Under the pieces are notes generated by a model, which was given only the letters and a program-made list of their open reading frames with translations, searched no databases and was not told where the DNA came from. Below, piece after piece: positions 33,071 to 45,078 of a stretch of 64,000 nt of DNA. The first letter of the stretch is position 1. Every line of letters begins with the position of its first letter. Position numbers and translations under genes: made by a program. The DNA comes from Aurantiochytrium sp. KH105 (lineage: Eukaryota > Sar > Bigyra > Thraustochytrida > Thraustochytriidae). The DNA is taken from positions 186,001 through 250,000 of the forward strand of contig BGKB01000042.1 of NCBI GenBank assembly GCA_003116975.1, read 5' to 3'.

Positions 33071-34957
33071 CTAGCGTCGTGAGGAAACTTTCAATTGCGC
33101 TGTGTCCACGGCAAGCGTCGTGGTGAGATTGTGATGGTCGTCTTGAGAGAGAGCGCGAGCCTTTCCACGATTCCTCGCGGCGCGCGCAGGACGGCGAGGC
33201 GGGCAAGACTTGGACAGCATCGGCGGCGGTTCAACGTTTTCGGAACCTAGTTGCTCACGCCGAGATGACGTTGGCGCCTTGGACTTCATTTTCTGAGACG
33301 ACACTTTTTTCAAAGACCTAACAGTCTTTGTTGAAGAAGACAGTCGCTTGCTTTTGGCCGTGAATTTTGACGCTGCCCGTGTCATTTCGCGAGTACGGCT
33401 CGCAGATGCAGATGTGGGCCTCGTGAGGGATGTAGAGGGCCGTTGTGCAGGCTTCGAAGCTCTTTTTGTGCGACGACGCGGCGGTGACACGGGCGGAGAA
33501 GGTGGCCGATGCGCGTGCACAGACCCACTTTCGACGACGCCCTTGGCCATGAGCGCTGATCGCAAGTGCCCAAGGTTTAAATTATCCAACATCAACGGAA
33601 GATTTGTCGAAGCGCCGCTCCTGTTTGCTGTGTCGCTCGCATGAGCTGTATTCTCGAAATGGTCCTCGTCCGCAGGGTTTGCATGATCCTCGCGGACGCT
33701 CAGTAGACTCTCGGCCATGCTGGAAGCTTCGGGTTCAGACGAGAGACTCTCGGCCATCCCGGGCGGCTCAGGTATAGGTCTTGTCGCTCTAGGTTTTAGT
33801 CTCAAACCCAACTCCTCCTCCTCCTCCTCCTCCCGAGTGATCTCACTCTCTTCATATACAATGCTTGCGAAGTTGACGGGAGACGGACCCGTTCTTGCCG
33901 GGCTCAGAGACGACATAGCCGCTTTGCTCGGACTCCGACGCGAATCTGCAGCAGGAGAAGACTCGAGCTCCATCCATTGACCTGTAGCCGCTAGGGACCT
34001 GTACGAAGGACCGGGAGGACGCTCGGGCACGACGCGCTTGCTGAAGGGGCTCCGCATGACGGGCTGGCCGCTTCTCACGATCTCATCCGCGTCGATCCAT
34101 GACACTGACTTGGGTTCCCTACACGCCAAGCCTGCCTCGCGTCGTGATTTCCTTTTCGCGCGGTGCGGTGATGAGACTGTCACAGGGGCGAGCGTTTTCT
34201 GTTGGTCAAAAAGTAATGGCATCTCCGTGGTCCTCGAGGATTCATTGGGGTGCAGATTCCCGGCATCGTGTCCTGCCTTTGCCCACACGGCATGAGGCTG
34301 GGATTCACTGGCGTCGCTGTTCAAATAGGTGTTATGCAAGAGGAGCTCCTCGTTCGCGCGCGTGCTAATCATGTGGAGATCGATGTCGGCCACATTCCAT
34401 GATCTAAATTTGCGTGCAGCCCAGTCTGCAGCGTGCGGGATCGCATCAAGATAGGTCGTTTCGAGCCAATCGCTGACCTGCTGGAGCTGCTTGACAAACT
34501 TTTGGCTGGGCAACAAGTCGGACCGCTTGCGTTGCAGAAAAGACATGGACTTGTGCAAACTCCAGCCGTAGACATTCATGAGATATGCGAGCACGCAGCT
34601 ACATGCGCGGTTTGTGCCGTCTTGAGAGTGCACGAGCACCCCGGCGCCGACTTCCAGGGCTTCCTCGATGAAGGCGCACGTTTTGCCAAGCCAAACGCAA
34701 GGACAGCCCTCGACTTCAAACTCGTTCGCGTCTTGACCCCAGGCTTGAGTCATTCCGTCTGCGGCGAGCAAATCAAAGTTCTCTTCCGCGACCCACTCAA
34801 AGCTCAGGTATTCGATGCCGAGCGCCTCCCACCGATTCTCCAGTTCGAGAGCCGCGCAGTTGATGACCCTCGTGATCTTGTTCGCCACGAGGAAGTTCAC
34901 GTCCATGGACGACAGCGCGTCGCCCACGAAGAGGCCGTCGACGACCCTGGCTGCCAT
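33071..34957 (-). CDS. Dual-specificity phosphatase-like protein, catalytic Cys replaced (pseudophosphatase)
   Basis: The first ATG at 34957 (MAARVVDGLFVGD) gives 628 residues in one exon. Residues 1-150 match a DSP fold: GLFVGDALSSMD at the start, ITRVINCAA, then VLVHSQDGTNRACSCVLAYLM at the active-site loop and SDLLPSQKFVKQL after it. Active enzymes have HCx5R; here His110-Ser111-x5-Arg117 keeps everything but the nucleophilic Cys. That predicts a phosphopeptide-binding rather than a hydrolysing protein, as in STYX. The remaining ~470 residues are Ser/Pro/Arg-rich and probably disordered, with a Glu run near the middle. An open extension upstream to 35194 lacks an ATG. Confidence 0.82.
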   Translation of the reverse strand: MAARVVDGLFVGDALSSMDVNFLVANKITRVINCAALELENRWEALGIEYLSFEWVAEENFDLLAADGMTQAWGQDANEFEVEGCPCVWLGKTCAFIEEALEVGAGVLVHSQDGTNRACSCVLAYLMNVYGWSLHKSMSFLQRKRSDLLPSQKFVKQLQQVSDWLETTYLDAIPHAADWAARKFRSWNVADIDLHMISTRANEELLLHNTYLNSDASESQPHAVWAKAGHDAGNLHPNESSRTTEMPLLFDQQKTLAPVTVSSPHRAKRKSRREAGLACREPKSVSWIDADEIVRSGQPVMRSPFSKRVVPERPPGPSYRSLAATGQWMELESSPAADSRRSPSKAAMSSLSPARTGPSPVNFASIVYEESEITREEEEEEELGLRLKPRATRPIPEPPGMAESLSSEPEASSMAESLLSVREDHANPADEDHFENTAHASDTANRSGASTNLPLMLDNLNLGHLRSALMAKGVVESGSVHAHRPPSPPVSPPRRRTKRASKPAQRPSTSLTRPTSASASRTREMTRAASKFTAKSKRLSSSTKTVRSLKKVSSQKMKSKAPTSSRREQLGSENVEPPPMLSKSCPPRRPARAARNRGKARALSQDDHHNLTTTLAVDTAQLKVSSRR

Positions 34958-36679
34958 CGCGCGACGACTCTCCGCCCCGATCACCCGTCTGCGCGTCGAG
35001 ACCACGCTGGCTGCGATCAGCCGAGCGCCTGCGCGCGAGCGCCCAAGAAAATCGGCACTGCGCTCGCTGCTGCTGCACCAAAGGGCCCCGACCGAGCCCG
35101 GAGGGGGAAAAAAGAAGAAGGGAAAAGAGTGTGTAGTGAAGGGGGAGTCTAACGGCCGTTTTGCTCTTCGGCGAGATCGTCCGAGCCCGCACACCTTTGA
35201 GGACGTTCGTGAGTTTCCCTCGCTCGGGGATCAAGACAACGCGGGCAGAGTGAACCAGTGAAGAGCACAAGAAGAAAGTATAAATTCATGGGACAACCGT
35301 TCGTTGCTGAGGAGATCCAGTCGAGGAAGAGCAAGAGCAGCCTTGTTCACCCTTTTGCTGCTGCAGACAATTGGATCCTTCGCGATTCTAGTGTTACTGC
35401 AAACCTTCGTTGCTCTGCGATTGCATAATGCGAGACTTGTAGTAAGATGTATTCCCTGTGATCAGATGCTGGCGAGGCGGACGTGTCCGCCCGAATGGCG
35501 TTTGCACTGCAACGCAACTCCCCCGTAGTCCCCTTCTTTTTGTTTTGCTCTCGATCTCCGGCTCAAACGAGCATCGCAATGATGCCGAGAGTAGGCCTAC
35601 TTGGGGCTTCGAGCCCAGAGATTGATAGCTGAGGAACGATTTGGGACTGATGATCCGCAATTTTCTCATCATGCCGCAGCATAGCCCTCTCTCTGCTCTG
35701 TAGAACCTATGTCATAAGAACTTCAGACCAGCGCCGAGACAGCGAGCGCCACACGCCGAGACAGCGCGTTCGTCATACGATTCTTCTCTAAACCTTTGTG
35801 TTCATGCGTTTTCCCTTTAAAGTCGAATATTCCCCCCCCCCCCCAAACCGAGTCCGTGTCGCCAGAATTTCGCAACGGTCATATACCGGTACATTGTAAA
35901 ATAATCCGGCAAATGCGAAAGCAGGACCACGAGTGTGGCTTGAGAGTCAGTCGTGGGCAAGACGTCGCGGGCGCCGCGCTCGACGCGGTAGCGGGCGCGC
36001 GCCATGGAGTTTAGCTACGCGCTGCTAATCGCCGTGGTGACTCTGCTATTTGCACTGCCTATCGCGACGTGCATATTTCGCAAAATAAAGAACTGGCGCA
36101 TTCGTGCGCGTTCAAGCTGAAGAGCCTGCACGGCTCTCGCAATTTGCACGGTTTTCGCCATCTGCACGTCTCTCGCAATCTGCACGGCACTCGGAATGCA
36201 GAAAATCCCGAGTGTGTTTGCCAGTCGTGATCAGTATTGTGGCGAAAGGGTGTCGTGGTGCGTGGGCAAAGTGGAATGATGCTGCTACAGCTAAAAGTCG
36301 TCAGTGAGAATGATAATGGAGCCGACCGGCTTCGCCAAATGAAATAGCATCGCCAATGCTCGATCAGTGCATGCGAGCCCCCTTGTGTCTATCTCGACAA
36401 CCAATTTGCAACCGACATGGTGACGGCAAGAATGAGCACTCTGTAGTCAAGAAAGGAGTTGGTGGTTCAGTTTTAGTCAATGCAAATGTTCGTGACTAGA
36501 GATGAAGTTGATTGGATCCCACGCGACTACGATGGTCATACGAGTGCTCCTGCCAAGATTGTCTCCTTCAAAAGACAAGCCGACCAAAAATGAATGAATG
36601 AATGAATGAATGATTGAATGCTTGATCGAATGAGTGAAAAGGAGGTAGTTGTAGAAAAATCGTAAGTATACATGCACAA
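34958..36679. other. Intergenic region
   Basis: Spacer between the pseudophosphatase start and the kinase stop. It holds a run of thirteen or so C about 35831-35844, an 18-bp minisatellite at 36126-36197 and (aatg)n at 36591-36620. I see no gene. Confidence 0.5.
36126..36197 (+). repeat. 18-bp minisatellite, four copies
   Basis: Four consecutive 18-bp units begin at 36126, 36144, 36162 and 36180 on the pattern ctgcacggctctcgcaat with 1-5 changes each. The period is a multiple of three, so the plus frame reads as a six-residue repeat (ARLSQF, ARFSPS, ARLSQS, ARHSEC). Confidence 0.75.
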
Positions 36680-39142
36680 TTAGTCGATCTGAAAGAAAAA
36701 GTCGTGATTGAGGAGATCAAGGGCGCTTGGGCGCGCGTCAGGGTCCTTTTGAAAGCAGAGGTCAAGGACAGCGCGCACTTGCAATGGAACAGCGTCTGGG
36801 ATTGGGGGCCCGTTCGGGGAACTTGCAATTTTAAAAATAGCAGCAATGGGCTGATCAACGCCTGGCCAGGGTCGTGAACCCGAAGACATTTCCAGAACAG
36901 TTGCTGCGAGCGACCAAATGTCGGCAGGCAAGTTGTATGCTGTTTCCTTGACGACCTCGGGCGCCATCCAAGGCACCGAGCCACGAATGCGTCGAAGCGT
37001 CTCGTCGCGGTCGGCAGTGCCCATTTCGGAGAGAATCCGAGAGCATCCGAAATCCGCAAGTTTGCAAGTGCCGTCAAGCGTGACCAGCACATTGGCTCCC
37101 TTAATGTCCCGATGAATAACATTCATGCTGTGCAGGTATTGAATACCCAAGAGCATTTGGTACGTGTACTTGCGGGTAAGATCAACAGAGAGGGCGCCGA
37201 ACTCTTTGATGACGCTGGAAAGACTTCCTCCGGGCACATACTCGAGAAAGATTTCCAGGGTTGTTTCCTGCTCGACAAAGCGCGTCGCGACGTATTGTAC
37301 AATGTTTTCGTGCTCGAGCCGCCGCATGACGATGACTTCCTCTTCGTGCTGGCGCTTGACGTCGTCGCTGACGTCGGTCCGCAGCCGCTTGACAGCGTAG
37401 AGTGTGCCAGACCGCTTGTCGAGCGCGCGATGGACGCTGCCAAAGGATCCCTTACCAAAGGGAATCTCATTGATGACGACGCTGTCGAAATCAATATCCA
37501 TGATTGAGTGCATTCCAGCACCCCCGCTGTTGCTGCTGCAGCTCGTGCTTGCGTGAGAGGCGATCGAGTCGCGCCGCGGCAAATACGAGGAGGACGAAGG
37601 CAATGTGGGGTGCACTGGACGCGGACTGTGGTCTCGCGGCGAGTAGCGCGTGGATGTTGGAACTCCGATGGTCGTTTTGAGCGCAGGACGAGGCGCCAGC
37701 CGGCCCCGGGACACTGAAGGGTGGTCCGGGGACAGAGGCGTGTAGCGCGGCACGGGCAGGACGGAGTCGGTGTGGCGGCGGTCGCGGGGTTGCCTCTCGC
37801 CCTGTTGCGTGTAGTTGCGCCCGAGACGATCCGGACGCTGGTGCGGGCGAACGAACCTTCCCGAGACCGGCGAGACGCCATGCGGTGCAATGACTGTGGC
37901 GGACGACGCAGGCGAGTCTGGGTTGTGGATTTCTGCGGTCTCATCGACCGGTTTGATGGCGGTGAGGTGGGGACGAACGACCCGTTTGCGGTGCGAGTTG
38001 AGACGCGCACCACCGATGGGTCGGCCGCTTGCTTGCGCGAGCGCAAGATCTGACTTGGAGCGTTCCGCGTCCAAACGGCTGTTGCGACGTGGCATGCGTG
38101 TAGCGTTGTTGTTGTTGTTTGAGGGTGCCCCGGGAAGGTAGTTGCTCATGCGTTGCAAGTTCTCCATGTCCGTCATGTTATGTTCGGGCAGAAGACTTAC
38201 AGTGATGTTTCGCTGATGACGCGGAGATCGCGAGAGTCGTCTTCGCGCGCCGTTGCCGCCGCCAGTGCGGTACATGCCCCCCGGGGCCTCGTTAAATTTG
38301 TGTGGGGAGGCCTTACTCGGGGGCTGGGGCGGCAGAGGGCAATGTGGTTGTGGTGAGTTCGGAAAAGATGGTTGCATTTCCGGGATCTCGTCGGCTGAGT
38401 TCGATCGGCGCAAGTTGCCTCTTGAGGGGATCTCGAAACCAAGGTAGTTTTTCGGCGTGCGCGGAGACATGAAAAAGGTGGAACCCGATTCGTAGCTAGC
38501 GCCTGAGGAGGGCGACCCGAGGTGCAGGCTGCTATCAAAGCCCGCAACGCTGGGTTCGTCCGTGTCGCTTCCGGTGGAGACGCGCGACTCGAGCATGAGG
38601 CCAAGGTCGCTCTGGGATGGTCGAACGAGGTTGTGTTGCATTTGTGGGGGAAGCTGGCCCAGCTGATACTGCTCGAGGATCTCGCCGTGGCTCATCGCGG
38701 ATCCTCTTCGCTGAAGGTCGCTTTTGCTTTTCCTGAGCGCCTGGCCTGTGGAGAATGGGTTGACTTGCGCGTCCTCTTCCTGGTTGGAATCGTTGTTGCT
38801 TTTCCCGCGCTCTCCGTCGTCAGTGTCTGCGTCGACCTCGGGCCATTTGTTGTTGTTGTTCTTGTTGTGCCAGCGCGGGTTCTTTTCCAAGTTCGAGTTT
38901 TTGTTGGCCCTGTTCGCCAGGGCCTCCTCCTCCTCCTCAACCTCCTCTTCGGAGCGTCTGCCTTCGAGCGTCGCGCCTTCACTTCGGAACGCGCGCACGA
39001 GCTTCGTCCTTGCGCCTCTCCTCGCCTGCTGCTGCTGCTGCTGCTGCTGCTGCTCGCCCGCCTGTCGCTGCGCGTCCGTCGGCCTGGGTCGCGGCGTCCC
39101 CGCCTCTTGCTGCGCCGGCATCGCCATCATGATCCCCTCCAT
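36680..39142 (-). CDS. STE11/MAP3K-like serine/threonine kinase
   Basis: The ATG at 39142 gives 820 residues in one exon. The C-terminal kinase domain (about 552-818) is complete: GKGSFGSV loop, YAVKRL lysine, HRDIKGANVL catalytic loop, DFG, and GSVPWMAPEVV in the activation segment. HRDIKGANVLV plus GSVPWMAPEV is characteristic of the MEKK/ANP branch of STE11 kinases, which phosphorylate MAP2Ks. The domain ends almost at the C-terminus (LLNHDFFFQID). The N-terminal 550 residues are low complexity, with poly-Gln, poly-Asn and an acidic run, and many RxxS sites that could serve regulation. The gene lies beside a 6-kb GC-rich desert that forms its upstream flank. Confidence 0.93.
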   Translation of the reverse strand: MEGIMMAMPAQQEAGTPRPRPTDAQRQAGEQQQQQQQQQARRGARTKLVRAFRSEGATLEGRRSEEEVEEEEEALANRANKNSNLEKNPRWHNKNNNNKWPEVDADTDDGERGKSNNDSNQEEDAQVNPFSTGQALRKSKSDLQRRGSAMSHGEILEQYQLGQLPPQMQHNLVRPSQSDLGLMLESRVSTGSDTDEPSVAGFDSSLHLGSPSSGASYESGSTFFMSPRTPKNYLGFEIPSRGNLRRSNSADEIPEMQPSFPNSPQPHCPLPPQPPSKASPHKFNEAPGGMYRTGGGNGARRRLSRSPRHQRNITVSLLPEHNMTDMENLQRMSNYLPGAPSNNNNNATRMPRRNSRLDAERSKSDLALAQASGRPIGGARLNSHRKRVVRPHLTAIKPVDETAEIHNPDSPASSATVIAPHGVSPVSGRFVRPHQRPDRLGRNYTQQGERQPRDRRHTDSVLPVPRYTPLSPDHPSVSRGRLAPRPALKTTIGVPTSTRYSPRDHSPRPVHPTLPSSSSYLPRRDSIASHASTSCSSNSGGAGMHSIMDIDFDSVVINEIPFGKGSFGSVHRALDKRSGTLYAVKRLRTDVSDDVKRQHEEEVIVMRRLEHENIVQYVATRFVEQETTLEIFLEYVPGGSLSSVIKEFGALSVDLTRKYTYQMLLGIQYLHSMNVIHRDIKGANVLVTLDGTCKLADFGCSRILSEMGTADRDETLRRIRGSVPWMAPEVVKETAYNLPADIWSLAATVLEMSSGSRPWPGVDQPIAAIFKIASSPNGPPIPDAVPLQVRAVLDLCFQKDPDARPSALDLLNHDFFFQID

Positions 39143-42100
39143 CCGCTCCTTGCGCGCGCGCGCGTCTCCGCTCCTTCCGCGCCGCTGCGCCGCGCGCCGT
39201 CGCCCCGACCCTGCGCGCGCGTCTGCCTCCGCGTACCGCCTCTCGCGCTCGACGCGGCCTCGCTCGGCACTTGGCGGTCTGCTCTGCTGCGCTTTCCTCT
39301 GCTGCGCTTTGCTCTGCTCCGCTCTGCTCTGCTTGCTCTGCTCGATCCGCGTGTCTTTCTACCTCCGCCTTTCCCCCCCCCCCCTCTCTCTCGCTTCCTC
39401 TGCCTGCCTGGCACTCAGACCCCGCCCGCCTGTCCCCCCCTCGCAGCCCCCTCTCTGTGGGCCCCTGTCTGTCACTGTCAGTCAGTCACGTCAATCATGT
39501 CTCGCTTCCTTCCTGGCCGCTTCTTCCTGCCGCCCTCAGCCCCGCAGTCACGCACCGCAGTGGGGCTGCGGCCCAGCGCTGCTGCTTCGGCCCCTCCTCC
39601 CGGGTCTTTCACCGGCCGCCGATTCTTTCGCGCCTCGCCGCGGCCACGCGCTGCAGTGGCGGCTCGTCTTTCACCCGGAGCTTCGCGGCTTCTGCCTCCC
39701 TCCGAGACCCTCGCAGCCGCGACTCGCGCGCGAGCCTCGCTGGCTGGCTGGCTGGCTGGGGCTCTTCCTTCCCCGCGGATTCTTCTGCCTTCCTCCCTCC
39801 CCTTCCCCTTCCCTCTTCCTCTACTTATTTCCTCCTTTTCCCGCCCTCGCGGCGAGGAAGAATCGTCGTCGCGGGCGCGGGAAAACTATCAGACCGAGGC
39901 CAGGATACGCGCGCCCCGTCACCGGTGGCTGCAGCGTCTCGTCCCCTCCCCTCTCGTCCGTCTCGTCTCGGCCGGCGTCCGTCCGGGACCCCGACTCGGC
40001 CGCTGTCGAGGACCGCGCGCTCGCGCCTTCGCATGCAGGCGCGCCCTGAAAGACGCGGCCGCCGCCCTTGAAAGACGCGCCGCGGCTCGAAAGACCCGCC
40101 GGCCCGGACCAATGGGATGCGCGGGTCCGTCGCCTCCTCGCCTCGCAGGGAAGCACGCGCAGGCATGCGAGACACGCACGCACTGCCGCGCAAGGAAGTT
40201 GGAGGTGGCCAGGAGCGAGAGAGAGGATGGGAGGGGGAAGCGCGAGCCTGCCGCGCGGGCGGGGCCTGGCCAGAAGCAGGCAGGCTAGCGTGCGGCCAAG
40301 CGGTGTGCGCCGGCAGGCAGCCTGCCTGCTTACGCTGCGGTTGCGGCGGCGTGGACGGGGCGCCGAAGTGAGTGAGTGACCGTTGAGCGGCGGGGTGCGG
40401 GGCGCGTGTGGGTACGCGCCCCCGCAGCCGCCACTGCGACTCATTCGCTTGGTCGGTCTGTCGCCCCAAGAGCACGTGGGAGGAGGTCGCCTCCGAGCCA
40501 GGCAATGCTAGGCAAGGCAAGGCTCGACTTGGCAAGACACGGCATGGCAAGGCTCGCTTCTTCATCATCTGGCATCTTCTCCGAGGCGCTCGGGCTCGCA
40601 GAAGGCCGAGGCAGAAGAAGGAGAAGAAGAATCGAGACGCTCGCGCTCGCATCGCCAGCGAGCGATTCGGCGTTCGAGCGAGGCGAAGCGCGGTCACTGC
40701 CTGGCGCCGAGATAGATGAAAACGCAACAGAGAGGACCAATTTTGAAGACGGGAATGGAGGGACCGCCACCACTGACGCGGCACAAACACAAACAAATAA
40801 ACAAGCAACAGCAAACGGCGCAGTACAGCACAGCACAGCTCAGCATTACAATGGCAAGCGACAGCGACACAAGCAAGAGCAAGATCAAGATCAAGAGGAG
40901 AAACCCGCCAGACGAACAGTTCTGCGGAAATCCAGTGCAGGCCAGCAAGCCACACCAAACCGCCGGCGAAGGAGAAGCTGCGAAGCTTGGCGAAGGAAAT
41001 CGCGGCACGACGCAAGTCGTCGAGACACGCCCGGTCGACGAAATGTTGCGAGACGAAACGATGGCGAGACCCCAGGCACCAGGCTCCAGGCACGGGCCAC
41101 GAGACCAGTCTCGTCCGCATCGCGAGCGTGCGTGCGTGCCTAGCCGACACGAGACGAGAGAGACCTCCCGAGACCAGACCTAGACGAGACCAGTCCCGTC
41201 GAGCCCTGCGGTTTCAGGTCAGACGTTCGCAAGAAATCATTTTTCTCCTCCGCTCCGAAGGTTCGCTTTGCGAGGCACGGGCCCACCCAACTCTGCGGCC
41301 GCGTGCGCCTCGGCCGGTCGGCAACCACGCCATCGTCGAGCGCGTCTCTCGAGCCGCCGCGACATGATAAACGATGCACGCTGGTCGCTAGCCGCGCTCA
41401 GCGAGGGTTCGCGTGCAGCTGGAACCGGACGAGCGACCGGCAAACCGTGCGTGTGGAGCTCGCATTCGCAGCAGCAGGAACAGAAAAAACATCAGCAAAA
41501 ACAGCAGCTGCAGCTGCAGCTCGCTGTCGCGCGGGGTTTCTAGCGTTGCTGCGAGCTGCGTCGGCGAAGCTTGAGCTTGAGATGTTGCCGTTTCGTGCCA
41601 CCAAGAACGGCGGCCGACGACGCGTTGTCGACTTCGCCGGGAATCGGGGCGAGACTGGTCGCCTGGCCACCCACCAGTCGAACCGGAGCTGCTGATTGGT
41701 TGCGTGGTCGGTCTCACGGGGGTGACAGCCAAAGGGACCGACAAAGCTGAAGGCGAACAATATCGCTCGCGGCCAGCCGCCCCGGCAGGTTGATTGGTTC
41801 GATCGTTGGTTGGCTGCAAACGTTGATTGGCTGGCTGGCGGGCGGCCAAATCTGCGCCGGGCCTGCCACCTAGCTTCGATCGTACAAAACCCGGGGTCCG
41901 TGCCAAGTCCTCTGGGCAACCTTGGCGGTTTTGGGGCGCCCAAGTGTCAGAAAGCAGTTGCTGCGCGTTGTGCCTCTCTCCCGCTGGGCGCAGCCCGTGC
42001 ATCGCACTCGGGTCCACTTGGGGAAATCGTTAATCCACGTACTTGGCCTCAGTGCTTGCTGCCAGCTATGCTGGATGGGTGGAGCGAGCGAGTGCGCGCG

Positions 42101-45078
42101 CGCGCGCGGGGCGGCCGAGCCTGGGGCGTGGAAGGAAGGGCTCACGCGCGAGCGGCTGGTCGGGGGCGAGTCGATCGCTGGGCGAACGGACGGACGGATG
42201 GCCATGGAGGGAGGGAGGGCTGCGATGCGCGTCGAAGCGATGCGATGCGAGGCGACGCGACGCGAGGCTGGCCTGGGCCGGGCGAGCAGTCCCGGGCAAG
42301 CTAGGGCCCCCTGTGTGCTACGCTGTGGGGGCGAAGGGCGCCCGTCGGCGGTCTTTCGCACGGCCACAGCCCGTGAACAGTCGCGCAGACTGTGATAATT
42401 TCGGAGGAAAGAAGCCCCACAGCCAGCATGCACATGGACGCCTCCCGCCGCGCTGTGCCGCCTTTCCTCGCAGGCGCGGAGGCGGGCAGGGCAGGGCAGG
42501 CAGGCAGGCACACAGGCCGACCGATCGACCAACCGATCGGGCGAGGAGGCACGGAGGCAGAGCCGATGCCGCAGACGCCAGCCAGGGCGCAGCAGCACAG
42601 ACGTCGTGGGGCGACTCAGGCGCGTGGCCTCCGAGGCTCCGTCGAACTCTGTGCCACCGCAGCAGCAGCGGCAGCGGGATGAAAAGGCGGCGGGTTTTTC
42701 ATCCGATCGAACGGTGCAGAACTTGTCTTTGTTTGTTTTTGTGTGCGCCGGAGCCTGGTCTGGTGCGGTGTCTCGCATTCAATTTCCATTTCCATCCAGG
42801 CCTCCGCTTGAGTCTCCTCCTCCTGGCCACCCGCCGTGCCGCGGTATGGCGCGCAGGAGCGACGCTCGCCGTTCGCGACACGCGCTGACGATGTGATCGC
42901 GTCCGCCAATGTCGGCGAGCCCCGTGGATGCTGCTGCTGGTGCTGGAGTTGCTGCCGCTGGCGGCCTCTTTTGGCGCGGCACGCCGCTGCCGCGGGTTGG
43001 AATGGGAGAGTATAGAAGTGCGCTCAGGCGGATCAAATGCACGGCGTCAATTTCTTTCTATCGAGCGAGGCGATACTTGTTCGGAGTTCTTGACCAGTCG
43101 TTGTGACCGTGAAAGCGGTTTCTGGCTCATCCCGATCTTCGCCCGTTTTCAAGTTGGTCTCGGTCTAAAGTCTGTTCCTGGCTCTTCGTTTCTTCGACGA
43201 GCCGCCATGGCCAATAGCATTATCTATCCGATTCCATCTGCAGCAGCTGCAGCTGCTGCTGCTCCTGCTGCTGCTGCTGCTGCTGCTGCAGTAGTAGGAG
43301 TCTTGGCCTCGTGGAGTCTTCGTCTCGTAGATAGACGGTGCGGTGTGCGCTGCCCGTGCCGGCTGCAGTGCACTGCATGCACGCGAAACCAACTGCAAAC
43401 AGCCGGCGCGAGGGAGGACTCGGAGAGCACGCGCCTCTCGATGGCGGCTCGCTTTCGCAGCGACGGGCGAGACGAGCGAGGCACGAGCTCGCTCGCTCCA
43501 ACCGATGCGACCTGGCCGCTTGGCTGGCTGGTCGTGCTCGCATCGCCGTAGACGAGGGCGCGGCGCATGCGGTCCCACCACGGCGCGGCCTGACTCGAGG
43601 CGGCGCCTGGCTTGTGGGACAGGGGAACGGCCGTTGGGTATCATAAAAGTAGTTGTTGTTCTCGTTATCGCGAACTGGGACTGGGACTGGGACTGGGACT
43701 GGGACTTGGACTGGGACGCATGCGGCCACGGACACAGCCGCACCGCCTGCGCGACGAGAACTCCGTGAGCGCAGCGCTGCGCTCTAGCCTGAAGCTTTGG
43801 CGCGCCACACCACCAGCGCTGCGCTCGTGGCTGGCTGGCTTGTGCTCCTCAAGTTGCGAGCGACGTCACGAGGCCGCGAGAGAGAGCGAGCTCCACGTCG
43901 TCCATAATAACCGTCGACTCTGCGCAGCGACGGACGCGCGACGCGGGCGGCCGGTGGACGCGATCGCGATGGGCGAGCGGTCTCCGAGGCGCGCGAGGAC
44001 CGGACGCGAAGACGTCGCTCGGTCGCTCGCTGCGCGCGCCAGCCCACCGGTACCCCGCGGCTCCAACAAAGCGCGACCGTTACGAGCTCGAGGACGCGGC
44101 GCTGTGCGGCGACGAGACCGCCGCCAAGAAGGAGCTCTCTTCCCTACGAGCGCAATCTGCGCGGCGCGTGGGGAATTGAGTGGTCGCTCTCGCTGCCAGC
44201 TGCAGCTGCCAATGCTGCGCGCGGCTGTCGACGACCAGCTGGCAGCAGGTAGCAGCAGCAGCAGATCGTGGGACGCGTCCGCGAGGCCGTTATGCGCGAG
44301 GCACTCGACATGGCCTGTCGGGAAGAGATTCTTGGGTGGAAACGACGTCCGCGGACGTTGTGTTGTCGCCGTGGCTTGATGCAGTGGATGTAAGACGAGG
44401 CACATCCGCAGCAGGCTGCGCGGACCTCTCACGCACAAGTCTGCCGGCCGCTGCTCCAACGCGCCGGAAGAAAAGCACTCCAAGCGGCGGTAGGGACGGC
44501 GGCAGGCAGCGGTCGCGTCGATGTCGACGTCGTCGTTGTCACTAATTTAACGGTCCGTCGTATCAGTTCGCTCGAGTCCTGGTGGTGTGCCTCGCGGTAG
44601 CCATCGTCACTGGGGCGGACGAATGGATGGAGGGCTGGTTGGTTGGCCATTGGCTGGCCGGCTGCCTGGGGGCCGACTCGCTGTCGATGACGGGTTGACC
44701 ACCATTTTGCCACGCCGTGAAATGGAAGAATCTGCACGCTTGGGTCGAGAATTCGCTACAAGCATTATGGGAAAAGAACCAGCCAACCAGCCTCGGTGAG
44801 GCAAAGGGTCTGAGCTGAACAATGTCGTCGGAAGTGGTTCTTGAACAAAGTCTCATACGATTTTTCTTTCCAGTTTCACGCGAGGTCGTCCGTCCGCCAA
44901 ACTGCGCGCCATGCTGTGAAAAGGAAGAACTCGCACGCTTGGGACGGATCATCGCTAAACAGCGTCCATGCGAGAGACTCGCCAGTAAGGACTGCAGCAA
45001 ACAACCAAGCATAGTTTCTCGGCAGATTCCTGGCGGTTCTTATGATCAGCGTCCCTGCACACAACTTTCTTTCTTTAT
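39143..45078. other. 6-kb GC-rich microsatellite desert
   Basis: I can support no gene. Visible elements are runs of ctctgctgcg type about 39285-39345, (ggct)n about 39740-39757, AAGGC-type pentamers about 40500-40555, (gctg)n and (ctg)n about 43250-43290, and a (gggact)n run at 43677-43717. A diverged ~200-bp direct duplication is visible at about 44690-44790 and 44890-44990, both with gaagaa.ctgcacgcttggg. The long open frames here (such as 39825-41150 minus) are compositional. Confidence 0.45.
43677..43717 (+). other. G-quadruplex-capable (GGGACT)n run
   Basis: Five or more GGG tracts separated by three-base loops (ACT) lie in 40 bp, with one interruption (ttgga). This fits the usual G3+N1-7 quadruplex pattern on the plus strand. 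Function is not shown. Confidence 0.6.

Noticed and set aside
38522-40288. 588-residue plus-strand open frame
   Set aside because: Half is antisense to the MAP3K N-terminus and half lies in GC-rich repeats; leucine and serine runs come from CTG/CAG tracts.
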